Source of the DNA: Ichthyophthirius multifiliis
Taxonomy: Eukaryota; Ciliophora; Oligohymenophorea; Hymenostomatida
NCBI RefSeq assembly: GCF_000220395.1
Contig: NW_004086273.1
Location: forward strand, 1-61,076
Reading direction: 5' to 3'
Length of the DNA: 61,076 nucleotides
The notes below the pieces were generated by a model that saw nothing but the letters and a program-made list of their open reading frames with translations, made no database searches and was not told the DNA's origin. The stretch's first letter is position 1; each line of letters starts with the position of its first letter. Position numbers and translations under genes: made by a program. Below are positions 25,422 to 38,745 of this stretch, piece by piece.

Positions 25422-28400
25422 TCAAAAGTTTAAAATTTTATTAATTTCTTATTGCGGATTATTTAATTATTATTTAATATTATTTAATTCACTACTATTA
25501 TCAATAAAATTATTAATAATTTATTATTATTAATTTGTATATTAATTTTTGGCATAATTACTTATTTAATTTTCATATTTCTTATTATTAGTTAAAATAT
25601 CTGACTTATAAGCGTAATACTAATTTTAATTATGTTACTAATCTAAATCCTGTACACTAAATTTCTTATCTTTTCCATTTGGTAAAGAGTTAATTTTGAA
25701 AATCTTTTACTTTTCAATTTAATTGAATTCATCAACATTATTTAAATCTTCATTTTTATTTTTTATTTTTTTAAATCTAATTTAATTATTATTTTAAATA
25801 TTTTATTTCTTAAAATAATCACTAGACTTTTATTTTTTTATTTTCTTAAGTTGTTTTTCCTTATTTAAATCCTATCCTTAAATTTAAAACTAAGGAATAG
25901 ATTGCATTATAATCGACTCGTTTTTTACATATTATTAATTATTATTCCTTTATAAAGAAGCAATACCTAAATTAAAATTTTATTATTAAAATTATTATTA
26001 TTTAATATTTATATTTTCTTTTGATAAAATGAATAGATTTTTATCAATTTTTTTATCGAAGATTCTCAAATTCATATTTTTTCTATGATACTCTAATTAA
26101 TGAATTAACTCTTTTTAAAAAATATAAGAAAAACACTTCTAAAACTATCTCCCAATACACACACTCCCCACAACTAAACCATAAACAAGCCAAAACTTAA
26201 AATTTCCAATAAAATCATTCAAATAAAGCTACAAAGGACCCTCAAATTAATCCCAAACATATGCAAAAGAAGGGAAAAAAAGGACCACAGTGCCTAAGAT
26301 ATAGGCTATAAAAGTCAATGGAGTCCAATATTTCGTATCTAAAAAATTAACAGCCCAAACTACACCTACTGTGCAGAAAAAACATGAAATAGAAAGCTAC
26401 CAAATACCATCGTTTTTCCCGTTTATGTTTATAGAGAAGTTTTAGTAGGAATATAGAACAAAAAAAAAAGTGAAGACCGATAAAACTACTCCCATAGAAA
26501 ACCAAACTAAAAATGTTTTATAAGAAAAGGCTTTTTTAGTTTTTTGGCGTTTGTATAATTTAGGTAATAGGCCTTAAATGTGTTCAGATTCGTAAGAATT
26601 AACATCTTACTCAAATGAAGCGAAGTATACAGGGGCTATGGCCGTTATTATGCTATTAAAGTTTAATAAATAACCATCTTCCCAGAAGGTTTAGCCGGAA
26701 AAGCCTGAATAAAAGCCAAAAAAAAACTACTAGAGGGTAAAAACAATGTTTTTAAATATAAAATAGTTCAAGAAATATGATGTCCTTAATAAATTCCATC
26801 TACCATGTACAAATAAAAGACGCTATAAAAAACGGAATTAACCGAAATAATAATCACTACTTAAAGCTGCTTAATTTCCTTCTTTTCCTATTATTCCTAT
26901 TTTTCACATTTTTTTTTGTAATATTTATTGGATTTTTTTTTACCTACTCCTATATCAGCTTCTTGTATCATATTAACATCATTTCCACCATCTCCAATTG
27001 CTAGAACAGTTTTTCTTAGGTTTATTTTAATGAATTTAACTATTAAGGCTTTTTATGTTGGGGTAGATCTACAGCATATTACCGTATGACATTCTTGGAT
27101 TAAATTTAGGAATTCTTATTTAGAGTTTTAGTTTGAGAATATGAAGGAAATCGCATCTCCTTGAATTATTATAGCGAATTTTCTATAGTTTTTGGATGGT
27201 TTTTTACTATTGAGAATTTTTTAGTCAGTTTCAATGTCTTTCATTTAATTGTTTAATTTTATTTGGCTGATTTTTTCTTTTATTTTTAACAATTTATTTC
27301 TTACAAAAAATATTATTTTTTATTTTTATATAATAAATATATTTAAATATATAAAATTATTCAAATACAATATAAACGAAGTATTTTCTATCTAAATTTT
27401 AAACACTTTAGTCTATTTAGTTAATAAATTACATAAATATCCAATATTTTCAGATGTTTCTAATTTATCTCCTGTCAACATCCACACTTTTATATTAGCT
27501 TGATGTAATTTCTATAATGTTTAAGGTACCCCATCTTATAGTTTATCTTCTACAGCTGTAGCACCTAATAATTCGAATCCATTTTCTATTTAATTTTCAA
27601 GCTTTTATTATTTCTTTATTTTTGTTATAACAAAAAAAATACTTCCTGGAGTTTTTATTAATTGGTATCGTTTTGTAAATTTCCAGTTTCGATATTTGTT
27701 TGAAGACGATTGTATTATTAAAGCCAGTCTTCATATACTTTTTGAGGAATTTCTTTTTTTCCAAGACACAATGTTCTTAAACCCTTTTAAATATTTTATT
27801 TTAAAAGTATGACTTTTTACAAATATTTTTTTAGTTTAATTTTTTTTTTTTATATATTATAAATTTACTTTTTAAGAATATTTTTGTAAACTTTATTAAA
27901 CTATTTATATCTATTCTTAACTTGTAAAATTACTTAAGTTTTACATTAAAAAAGAATCAGCTCCTTTTGTATAAATTATTATTTTATCATCATTAATTCC
28001 CTATATTAAAAATAAACTATAAGTATATATAAGGGTATATAAAAGTTTACCTAAATTATAATACTCATTCTTTTTCTTTCACTTGTAAAATCGATTTTCT
28101 ATAATAACTTATAAGTCAAAACTTCTCCTCCGACTTTTATAAAAATCTAATTTGAAGTTCTTTTCAAAAATTTAAAATTATACTTAGCTGCAGCCTCAAC
28201 TAAGCAAACTTCATCAGGAGAAGAGCCTTAAAATTATATTTTTTCTTATTTTTCTTCTACCACTACATCATGACATAAAATAATACATAACCAAAAATCA
28301 TAAAATTCCTTATATTCTTCTCCATTATGAAATTAATCAGATTCATCTATTTTTGAAAAAAGACTTTTTAATTCGCTATCAGAATGCTCATTTCTTCCTA

Positions 28401-29994
28401 TAATAGCATATTTAAAAATCATATTATTACATGTAAGTGTTCCTGTCTATTTTATAATATTTATTTTTATTTATTTTTTTATTTTACTTTATCAGTAAAA
28501 ATATATTCTATTTTTCCCAAATCTTCATGGATTAATGTATTTATTACTTTAATAGGATATTTAATACCTTCATTATAATAAACCATTTCAGAATCAAATT
28601 CTATTGTGGTAGCTTATATTACTTTTACAACTTCTAAAGAAATAATTAATGATATTGGAATTAGAGAATTTAAAAGTAAAAAATAAGTGAAATAAATCAA
28701 AATTCCTTATACTTCAGGGTCAAATAATATATATTTTTAATCATTACTTGATTCATAATATAAATAATAGTGATCTTCTTTATTATCATATTTTATGTTT
28801 TTTTATTTCTTTAATTATTTTTTAGGTTTTATTTTTATTTATTTATTTATTTTTTTACATAAAAACTAACTGATAGTATAGAAGAAATTAAACATAAAAT
28901 CGTTTAGATTATAAATGTGATAATAATTATATTATTTAAAATTTTTTCAACATCTGTTACTTTTTATTTTACCTAACTTTTATTTATTTTTTTATAAAAA
29001 AATAAATTAACAGTATATATAATATATAAATATACCCTTGATTCTACATTATTTTTGTATTCATACCACTATATACAACCATTCCTACTACCCATTCTGT
29101 ATTTTTAAGTGTACAACCCTTTAATTTATTTTGTTATTTCTTCTTTAAAAAAAAATACACTTAACAAAATATTGTTATTATTTAAAATTAAAGGATGAGA
29201 TTAATTTTCGTCAATATAAATAATTCCTTTGAAGTTATGTACTCTATTATTTGGTTTTTCGCAAACTAAATGTCCTTTAAAATCTATTAAAGGATATTCT
29301 CTACCAAATTTATTTATTTATTCTAAAGAATATTTTGATTTTAAATTATTTTCCCTTTAAAAATATAAAATTAGTATATATAAATATATACAAAATATAC
29401 CCATCTAAATTTGATGTTTCTACAAACGCAATTCCATTCTCATCACTTGAAGTAATTAATAGTATGTCTGAAGGTATAATCTATATTTTTTTAATTAATT
29501 TTTATGAAAAAAAATGCTTTACTTATCCATTATTAATTTTTATTATATCTCCAATTTAAATATCTTTCCACTTAATAGAAACAAAGTTTTTATTGTTAAA
29601 AACATAACATATTTAGTCATTCACAATATCATCATTTCTATGCCTTTTCTAGATTTTTTTATAAAAAAAACATTATTTTTGAAAAAAAAAAAAATACATA
29701 ATCTTCAATTGCTTCTCTTGATAAAGATACACATAAAACTAAAACTAAAGGACCTATAGCTGAAAAAGGAGATAATGGAGAAATTATATTTATACATTAG
29801 ACTATAGTTGCTGATAAAAAATAAAGGTTCGCTGCTCGCATAAATTATAGAATTAATGATTTTGGGGCGAAATTCCACCATGTGTATTTCGATGTACGGA
29901 TTTCGTTTGTAAAATATAATGAATTTTATTGATTTTATAATCTATTGTTTAAATATACAGTAATTTTATTTGATTCTTATTTTTAAGTCCTCAT
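25422..29994 (-). CDS. P4-type ATPase, phospholipid flippase
   Basis: Moves phospholipids from the outer to the inner leaflet of plasma or Golgi membranes using ATP. Start ATG at 29994 ([14 protein letters not shown]) leads into [20 protein letters not shown], the P4 N-terminal signature, then [17 protein letters not shown] and [20 protein letters not shown]. The phosphorylation site reads FTDK / [11 protein letters not shown], with a short intron (GTAAAATAAA...AAAATAG, about 28452-28495) exactly between DK and TG. The nucleotide domain has [16 protein letters not shown]. The hinge reads [20 protein letters not shown]. The C-terminal membrane domain has [48 protein letters not shown] and FASFEQDVN. 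A Q/N-rich cytosolic tail ends at TGA 25424-25422. Length fits the family (over 1,100 residues after removing introns). Regulation is not visible. Confidence 0.93.
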
Positions 29995-30267
29995 TTACTT
30001 TTTATATATGATATTGTGAATATTGATAAATAAAATTTTAATTAATAATTTATTTATTTAAACACATTAATAAGTATTTTTAAATATATATACTACTTAT
30101 TCAGATTTTTTTATTTTTCTCTAATTTTTTTTATATATTCAATCAATAAAAAAAGGCGTTTACATATTATTTCTGGCTTTTTTTGTTTATTTGATTATAT
30201 TTTTTTTTAAAAAAATATATATAAAATATAAAATCAAGTTAATAGATGCATTAATATATTAATCATT

Positions 30268-31244
30268 TCATTATTTATTTTATATTTAAAAAAAATAAAA
30301 AATATTTAAATAAACAAATTTATAATACATATTAGTGATACACATATAATAAAAATTCATTAATAAAATCTTTTAATATTATATCCTTAAAATAATTTTG
30401 GTAGACATTTCTTTTAATTATTCCTTTAAAACTAAGGATAAAAATAAAGCATTTATTAAAAATATTTGAGCCCCCCCATTTATTACTTGATTAGATATAT
30501 ATTTTTAAAAATAAGTTAGATATTTTTTTTTTAGACACATTTCTTTAATATTGAATTCTATATTTACATCCTAATCTATTTACACAGACATAAATCATAC
30601 TACTTAATAATTTATATTTTTAACAAATATAAAGGAATGGAAAAAAATTATCTATAGGACTTCTTAAAATTATTCATTTAAAATATTTCCATACACAATA
30701 AAAGATTTAAGTTTTATTCTAAGTAAGTTCTTATTTGAAATAATCAAATGCAGGTTTATATTTAATTTTTCGAATTCAGTTCTAGTTATATTTTCAGGAA
30801 TAAGTACAAAAAGCCTTTTTATATAAAAAAAGCAAATTCCAAAAAATAGAAATCAGTTTTATTTTTACTTAAAATACTAACTATTTGGAAAATCTTCGAA
30901 ATTCTTTTTAAATTATTTATATACCAAAGTTTTTTTATATTTATAAATATTTTAGTATGTAAATGTAGATAAAGTTTGTTTATTGTTTGGGTAATTTATT
31001 AATGGATTTTCTTTATTTTTTTCGATAGAATTTAAAAATAGAAATTTTAAGGGTTTTTTTATTATTTAAATATGGGAGGGAGAGTTTAGTTATTATATTT
31101 ATAGATTTTTTTAATAGCTTTTTGCTAATACCTGTAATTTAAAATTTTAATTTTTTTTTTATATTAAGATATTATTTATTATTTTTTTAAGTTTATTATC
31201 TTTTTAAAATAAATAAATAAACAATATTATGTATATGAATTCAT
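30268..31244 (-). CDS. Unknown protein
   Basis: A candidate start ATG at 31244 (MNSYTQY) and stop TGA at 30270-30268 enclose two strongly coding blocks. The first (about 31120-30880) includes NSIEKNKENPLINYPNNKQT and YKKTLVYKQFKKNFEDFPNS; it ends at a GTAAAAATAAAAC donor. After an intron (acceptor TATAAAAAG near 30818) the second block reads LFVLIPENITRTEFEKLN, LHLIISNKNLLRIKLKSFIV, QIDQDVNIEFNIKEMC and QVINGGAQIFLINALFLSLV. A run of seven G on the minus strand (30475-30469) encodes the GG of INGGAQ. No family recognised; the pattern of beta-like and helical stretches suggests a folded domain. The first exon is the least certain part. Confidence 0.5.
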
Positions 31245-31456
31245 TTTTAAATATAAAAATAAATATATATTATTTTATTTATTGATATAAAAAATTCAAA
31301 ATATTATTAGTATATATTATTATTTAGAAGAAAGTTTAAATAAATCTTTAATAAAAATAATAATAATACATATACAAAACTTATTTATTAAATATTATTA
31401 TCACTCTATTGCTTTTTTTATCTCTTTTAAAATAAAAAACAACTACTTTTTTTTTT

Positions 31457-31751
31457 TCAATTTTTAACTTTGAATGCACATCCAGGAGTAATTTAAGCTT
31501 TACCCCCACTTGGTTTACATAAAATTGCAGAGCATCTATTTATATTATAATATATATATATATTAATAAAAAAAATGAATATACTTTTCACAAAGAATAG
31601 TTGATTATGCATGTGAAAAAATCATTTAAACGCTTTAGCAGTTCATACATTTAATATCCATGAAATATGAATTCGGAGTTTGAATAATTCTTTTAAATTT
31701 ATTTTTTTATTTTTCTTATTCGTAATGAGGGTTTAAAAGATCTCTTTCCAT
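31457..31751 (-). CDS. RPS27: Ribosomal protein eS27 (RPS27)
   Basis: Small-subunit ribosomal protein with a C4 zinc finger. The spliced product is 81 residues, the usual length for the family. Start ATG at 31751 (MERDLLNPHYEQEKQKNKFK); the core RIIQTPNSYFMDIKCMNC is close to the animal sequence (VQSPNSYFMDVKCPGC). Zinc ligands are CMNC and the second pair in ILCEKC; then SAILCKPSGGKAQITPGC. One intron, 31536-31584 (49 bases, GTATATTC...AATAG), interrupts the second ligand pair between EK and C; removing it gives exactly 82 codons including TGA at 31459-31457. A poly-T run (poly-A on the coding strand) lies directly before the start. Confidence 0.97.
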
Positions 31752-31935
31752 TTTTTTTTTTTTTTTTTTTATAGAATAAATAATTATAATATAAAGGCTT
31801 TTTTGTTAATAATTTTATTTTATAATAATTTTATATATTTATTATTTTAATCCTTTCTATGAAAAAAAAAAAAAAAGATATTTATATATATTACAAATTT
31901 TTAAATAAAATTTTATTATATAAATAATTTTTAAA

Positions 31936-33760
31936 TCATAAAAATAATTAAAATTCAATCGAAATTATTTTCTAATTATTTTTTTAATTTATTTTAACAA
32001 AATTTTCCCTATTATCATAACCCAAACTAAGGTTTCTTAAGAAAGCTAAAATACTCCAAATTTTATATAAATCTTTTATAAATTATGAGAAGAATATATT
32101 CCTAAAATTCTATTTTTTAATTATTTTAAAAAGGCAAATATTTCAAGTAAAAAAAATAGATAATTATCATTTTAATTGTCAGCATATTATACTAATTCAT
32201 CTATTAATTCCAAAATGAAAATTTTAAAAGATAATTATATATAATTATTGCATTTTTATTTATTTATTTTTATGAAAATCTTAAATATTTTAAATTATTT
32301 GATAAAAATTCGAAAAAACGTCATATTCATATTTTTTTTTCATTTAAATATCTTCTTTGTAAGTTTTTTTAAAAAACAAGAAATTATTCACTATTGTAAT
32401 ATTTTTCTAAGTTAATTTAGTTGTTTAATTTCTTACTTTTTTTCAAATAAAATTCTTTGATTTAGTACAGTAAATATTTTAGTTTTCTTCCTCTATTAAT
32501 GAGGCAATCATTAAATTCACTGTCTTATTGAATTTTAGTCCAGTTTTAATTATGGTTGTAAGCTAAATTATAAAGAGTATAATTCTTTTCACATTTATCT
32601 ATAAAAAACACTATTTTGTCAATATATAATATATATTGTTTACGTTTTTTAGATTTTAAGCCATTATAGGGCCATTTATTATTGCTTAAGGCTAATTAGT
32701 TTGTGCATTTGGCTTTTTTTGTTTTTGTACTCTTCTAAGTCTTTTAAATTCGGATTAAAACTGCTTAAGCTGGACAATTTGGTTAATTTTGATACTATTT
32801 TTTAACAGTTTGAATTGAATTTATTGCTTTATTAATTTAAGCATTTATAGTTTGTGATTTATTCCCATATATATTTTCTATGATATTTAAAATTAAATCA
32901 TAAACAAATTTAGATATTATAAATTTATTAATTGGGAATTTTATTTTTAAGTATTTAAGCCTTTTATATATATGTTAATATAAATAACATAATATTCTTA
33001 AAATAATATATAATAAAGACAAACACCAACTGATTGAATTTTTCTTTTTTTCAAATCATAAGAAGGATTTCCTTCAAGAGCCTATGGAAACATAAATATT
33101 GCCAATCCAATAAAAGTATGGGATTTTTAGCAAGAATCTAGGTTATTAAGTTCCTTTGCAAATTCAAATTTGGTGATTTTTAATTAGCCGTTTTTTAAGA
33201 GGATGTGTTAGCTAATTTTAAATCATAACGAAAGATGTTTATTTTGGCTAACATTTACTATGGCTTCTTCTATTTGTTTTAAAAAAGTCTAAACATAAAG
33301 CCTTGGTTATAAATGAGATATATTTTAGGCATTATTCTTGCAAAAAAATAAACCTTGTATTTTTATATTTTTTTTTACTAATATTTCTTTTTTTTTATAT
33401 ATGAATTAATTTCTGTTTTTTAATAATCATAAAAATTCATAATACATGGGCACATTATATATAAGATAGTCATGTTTTATTTAATATATTATTAATTTTA
33501 ATTAATATTATAATTTTGCTTAAATTAATCGATTTTATATTGTTAACGAATTAAATGATTTATTATAACTATTTCAACTACGGAAAATCATATTTGGCAG
33601 TTGGTTATACTTTAATAAACTTAATAAAATTTTCATAATAATTTGTTTATTATTCTGTAATTTGTTTATTTTCTTTTCTTGTCATTTCAATATTTTTTTT
33701 CGTTATTTTATTTTTAAAAAGATGTGGGTTTGCCAATAAATATTTTATATATATTAAATA
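31936..33760 (-). pseudogene. Degenerate protein kinase, ULK/CDPK-like
   Basis: Kinase subdomains are recognisable but damaged. Around 33240-33180 the catalytic loop region reads FRYDLKLAN where HRDLKPAN is expected. In a neighbouring frame comes ILLKNGQLKITKFEFAKELN, where kinases have LKIADFGFAKEL: the DFG triplet is KFE. Next, FPQALEGNPSYDLKKRKIQS followed by VGV corresponds to the APE-to-DxWSxG stretch, with the key Asp-Ile-Trp lost. The change of frame inside one exon, just after LAN, and the missing catalytic residues argue for a pseudogene or a strongly diverged pseudokinase. Downstream, down to TGA at 31938-31936, a lysine- and glutamine-rich helical tail still looks coding (FQRRYLNEKK-like, ending KPQFGYDNRENFVKINQ). 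The N-lobe is hard to define. Host gene, not a mobile element. Confidence 0.55.
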
Positions 33761-34489
33761 TTTTAGATTAATATTTTTTTTATATTTAAATAAGAAATTA
33801 TATTAAATTTTTTTGTTTATATTTTTATTAAAAATTAGTAATTATTATTTTTTAAAAAATAATAATTAGAAAATATAAAATATAAAGAATTTTTATCACA
33901 ATTTATATTATGTGTAATAATTAAAATTTAAATATTTAATAATTATTATAGTATATAATATTAATAAATTAAAATTTAAGAAATTAAATACAATGCAAAA
34001 AATAACTTTGATATATATTTATTAATAAATAAAATAAATTAAAAATAATAATAAATAATAAAATATAATTGATATTTTTAATAAAAAAAATATTTATTAA
34101 AAATAAAAAAAATTATATTATTTGTAATTAATTTAATATTAAAAAAAAATTAATTATTAAATAAAATTTATAAAAAGATAAATAAATACTTATATTAATA
34201 AGTATTTAAAAAAATATTTTGCATTTATTATTGATTTAATAATTATTTTAAATTTTTTAAAATATAAGTCAATATATATTTAACATAATTAAAGAAAAAA
34301 ACTTTTATTATAATTTTTATAAAAAAAAATAACATTATTAAAAGATATTATAATAATTTAAATTATATTTATATATATATAAATATATTTAATAATTATA
34401 TATATTAAATATATATATTTTATATAATTAGTTAAATATTATAAAATTAAAAAAAATAATTTTATATTAATAATAAAATAAAACTTATA
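33761..34489. promoter_or_regulatory. Upstream region of VPS35 and of the kinase remnant
   Basis: AT-only gap between a minus-strand and a plus-strand gene, thus the promoter region for both. No specific element recognised. Confidence 0.4.
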
Positions 34490-37093
34490 ATGGAAGACGT
34501 AGAATAAGAAAAATTTTTAGACTAAGCTCGTCAAAAAGTAAAAGAATAATCATATTTTATGAAAAAAGGTTTAGAACAGGTAAATCTAAAGGAAGGTTTG
34601 CGACATAGTGCAATCATGTTGGAAGAACTAGGCGTAAAAGATCATTAATCATTAAATCCTAAAAATTATTATATACTTTTTATGCAAATATTTGATGAAT
34701 TACGTCTATTGGAATAATACTTCAAAGAAGACTACCGCAGAGGTCGCAAAATGATTTATTTATATGAGCAAGTTTAACATTGTAAAAAGTTAATTCCTAG
34801 GCTATATCTTTTGATTACAGTAGGTTCCGTATATATATAAACACATGAGGTCGGGGCTAAAGAAATTCTTATGGACCTTTTAGAAATGATAAAGGCTGTA
34901 TAACATCCAACTAGAGGGCTATTTTTAAGATATTATTTCCTTAAAATGTGCAAAGATAGATTACCTGATAAAGATTCGGAATATTGTGGGTAATATATTT
35001 ATTATTAATATTATTTTTTTTAATTTTTTTTAAATATATAGAGACGGCGGAGATATTCATGATTGCATAAATGTAATAACGAGAAATTTAGGAGAAATGA
35101 ATAAATTATGGATAAGAATGAGCGGTAAATCCAAAGGTAAACCGAAAAGAGAATAAGAAAGAATCGATTTAAAACTCACAGTAGGTGAAAATTTGCATAG
35201 ACTAAGTTCTTTAGAAGGAGTCAATTTAGAACTTTACAAATCAACTGTTTTACCAAAATTAATAGAAATTGTGACTTCTACAAAAGATGCGATTTCTTAA
35301 TAATTTTTGGTTGATTGTATTATTTAATGCTTTCCTGATGAATACCATTTGTAAACTTTATAAGATATGCTTTAGGTATGTACGAATTAACTTGATGTGA
35401 AAGTAGATACTAAGACTATTTTTATTAATCTTATGGATAGATTAGCTGAATATGCGATTAGGTATGAAGAAGTTTAAAGTACTTTTTATTCAGATAACAA
35501 TATCTATGTTATGTTTAAAAATAATATTGATAGTGTAAATTAAATATATATTTATTTTTATATTTTGTTTTTTTAGATGGTTGAAAAATCTTAAAATACA
35601 GAATTTAAAAAAGTGTTAGATTTAATGGCAGCTTTTTTGAAATTTTCATTAAAATGCTACAAATCAAATTCAAATTATGTTAATTAAATTCTTAAAACAT
35701 GCGCTATTATTTGTGAAAGATAATAAGAATAGGATTTTTAAGATGATTGTTTGAAAAATATTGTTAAGTTTTTAACTATGCCGTTAGAAACTATGTCTTT
35801 ATTTATTTTAACTATGGATGAGTATCCGAATTTGATGAAATATCTACCATTTTCGAAAAGAAGATAAGTTGCTATTAAAATATCTTAAGTAAATTTATAT
35901 TATTTTTATTAATATTGATTTATTCATTGGTAAAAACAGGCTGTTGTTAATTCAAAAAAACATATATCTGATATAAATTTAGCTAACTAATTAATTTTAT
36001 TCATAAATCCACTTTTAGAAAGTTGTAAAGACTATGAAGAAGTAGAATAATATGAATTTGAGCAAGAATAAAATTTAGTAAGTAGAATGGTTCACTTAGT
36101 TTTGGGAGAAAATGCAATTGATTATTTAAAAATATTGCAATTATTTTTAAACAAATTTAAACAGGGAGGAATTAAGAGGCAAAAATACACTTATCCAGCT
36201 ATTATGTTTGCTTTGGCAAAATATACACATTACGTATATGATTCAGGATTTGTAGATGAATAAATTAATTTCTAAACAATTTTTTAGACTATGAAAATTC
36301 TCATAGATGCATTGGTTAGTGAAAATCCTACTTTTGCTATGAAACTATATTTGTAGTTTTTGTCAATTATTAATTAGTTTGATTAATAGAAATCAGTAAT
36401 ATTTTATTTTATATTATATATGCATATAAATTACATATATAAAAAGTTGGATGAATTTACATATGAAATAGCATCTTAAATTTTGACTATTTTCCAAGAT
36501 GAGCTAAGTGATGCAGATATTAAGCTTTAAGCTTTGTAGATTATTATAGGTACTTTATCTAATATTACATGCTTAGGAGATGAAAATTATGATACTTTGG
36601 CTACTAATACAACTTAGTATTCCTCTAAATTATTAAAAAAATAAGATTAAGTTATTTCGATTTTGAATTGTGCTCATTTATTTTTTAATGATTAAATTGT
36701 AAAATAAAATATATGTTTTTTTTTTTAATTTTTTTATTTAGAAAGATTAAGATTCAGTAATGAAATGCTTTTAAAAATCAATAAAAATTGCTGCTACTTT
36801 ATTAAAAGCTAGCCCAAAAAATATTGGAGTTTATTTATATATCCTTAATAGATTTTTCGTGTTTTGGAATCATTTCGAAGTATATATAATTTAGTATTTT
36901 TATAATTTACAAATTTTTTAAGGTTAAATATGATGAGATATAATAAATTATTAATTTAATTAAAGATAATTTTGGAAGTTTAGATGATTCTGAAGAATCT
37001 TAATAATTAAAGTTATATTGGAAAAACACAATTACTTATATTTAAGAAAAAAAAGATAGCAATGTTTAAGGATTTTAATAAATAAATGTTTGA
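34490..37093 (+). CDS. VPS35: VPS35, retromer cargo-recognition subunit
   Basis: Alpha-solenoid core of retromer, which returns sorting receptors from endosomes to the Golgi or plasma membrane. Start ATG at 34490 (MEDVEQEKFLDQARQKVKEQ). Family signatures are clear near the N terminus: YEQVQHCKKLIPRLYLLITV contains the PRLYL motif that contacts VPS26, and VQHPTRGLFLRYYFLKMC follows, then CKDRLPD. Downstream LGEMNKLWIRMSGKSKGK and HLVLGENAIDYLKILQLFLN fit VPS35 helices. Stop TGA at 37091-37093. At least six short introns: 34990-35041 (certain, joins CG to DGGDIHD) and about 35540-35577, 35890-35940, 36392-36445, 36700-36740, 36883-36922. The coding total, roughly 750 residues, is slightly below the animal length; the C-terminal VPS29-binding half is the more diverged part. 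Divergent from the kinase remnant. Confidence 0.95.
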
Positions 37094-38184
37094 TAATTTT
37101 AGTATGAATTTTATACGATTTTATTTATACATATTTATTATTTAATAAACTTTATTAAAATAATGTATATGATAAATATGATTTTGTATTATTAATTTAA
37201 TAAAATATATTATTAATTTAATCATTTTTTAAATTTTTTTTTTTATTAAATAATATATTTTTTTTTATATATATATAATTTATTTTTACAATAATTATTA
37301 GCCTTAATTTGTATTATAAATCAAATTAAATATTTTTTATGTATTAAATATATTATTTAATTTAACTTTTTTTAATTTAAATTATTTTTCTCCAACCTAA
37401 TATAAATAATTATATCTTTTTTATAAAACAAAATTTTAATTGTTTTGAACATTCAATCTTAAAAAATAAAAATTAAATAAATAGCGGAAAGTTAGATTGT
37501 TTATTTATTTTTAAATGACGAAAATAAAATATTTTGTAGTTTTTTATTTTATTTTTTATTAATTTATAGAATAAACAAAGAAGAATAATTATAAAAAAAA
37601 CTAAAAATTAAGTGTATAAAAAAAGAATAAAAATATATATAATATAATATAATATAATATTAATGTAAAAAATATAAAAAAAAATAAGAAATTTAAATTA
37701 TTTATATTTTTTATGATAATAATTAATAGCAATAAATTTATTTAATGAATCAAAAAAAATATTAAGAAGACAATATATATTATAAATTAAAAATTATTAT
37801 ACATCATATATATTTATTTCCATTTTATTATTTAAATTAAGAATTAATATTAAATTAGTAAAAATTTAAATTAATATATTAATTCATACTTATTAAAAAT
37901 ACATATATTTAATTATAATTATATATATAAAAAATTATGTATATATATTGTTTTAATAATAGTTTTTATATTAGGTTTAAATATAAAAGTAATAATTTAA
38001 TAAAAATATTTTTGTATAAAATTTCATTTGAATTAATATCTTTTTGATAATTAACATATTATTTATAATAATATACTATACTTAAATAAAATATTTTTTT
38101 ATATAACATTTTTATAATGATTTATTTTTAATTTGATTTAAAAAACTTTAAAATTGACCAAAAATAAATTAAAATAATTAAAAT
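37094..38184. other. AT-rich intergenic stretch
   Basis: No coding block recognised. Includes AT patches around 37630-37660. Lies downstream of VPS35. Confidence 0.55.
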
Positions 38185-38448
38185 ATGAAATATCAGCCAA
38201 TATTTTTTTTTGATGAATTTAAAAAAAATTATAATAAAATACAAAGAAAAAATAAAAAATTTATTTTATTAGATATTTTAAATATAAATATAAATTTATA
38301 TTTAAATTTTTATTTTTATACAAACAAATAATTTTATTTATACTATATTTTTATATTAGTTACAATTTAAATTGATATTTTTTTTTTCTTTTTTGCATTT
38401 GTATATTTTCTCAGACAAAGAAAAACCATTAATTTATTCATTTTTTGA
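38185..38448 (+). CDS. Short ORF of unknown significance
   Basis: An uninterrupted ciliate-code ORF of 87 residues, starting MKYQPIFFFDEFKKNYNKIQ and ending in hydrophobic residues (FFFFFAFVYFLRQRKTINLF) before TGA. The start has varied residues, but the rest is what AT-rich DNA gives by chance (I, N, F, Y, L). No homologue is recognised. It could be a single-pass membrane protein, an exon of the next gene, or spurious. Confidence 0.22.
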
Positions 38449-38745
38449 ATTGTAGCAATGATTAATATTAAATAAATATTTATATAAATAAAAAAAAATC
38501 TTTTTAAAACGAGATATACTATATTAAATATAATAAAGTAAAGATAAATTTATATTACTATTAATTTTATAATTTATGTAAATATACTACATCAAAATTT
38601 ATTTTAATTATTTTAAATTAGATAAATTTAATGGTTATTTATAATAAAAATGTTTACAATGTTAAAAAAACATTACTATATAATAAAAAAAATCATAATA
38701 AAAAAAAAAAACTTAAAGTAAAAAGAAGAGAAATTTAAAACTATA

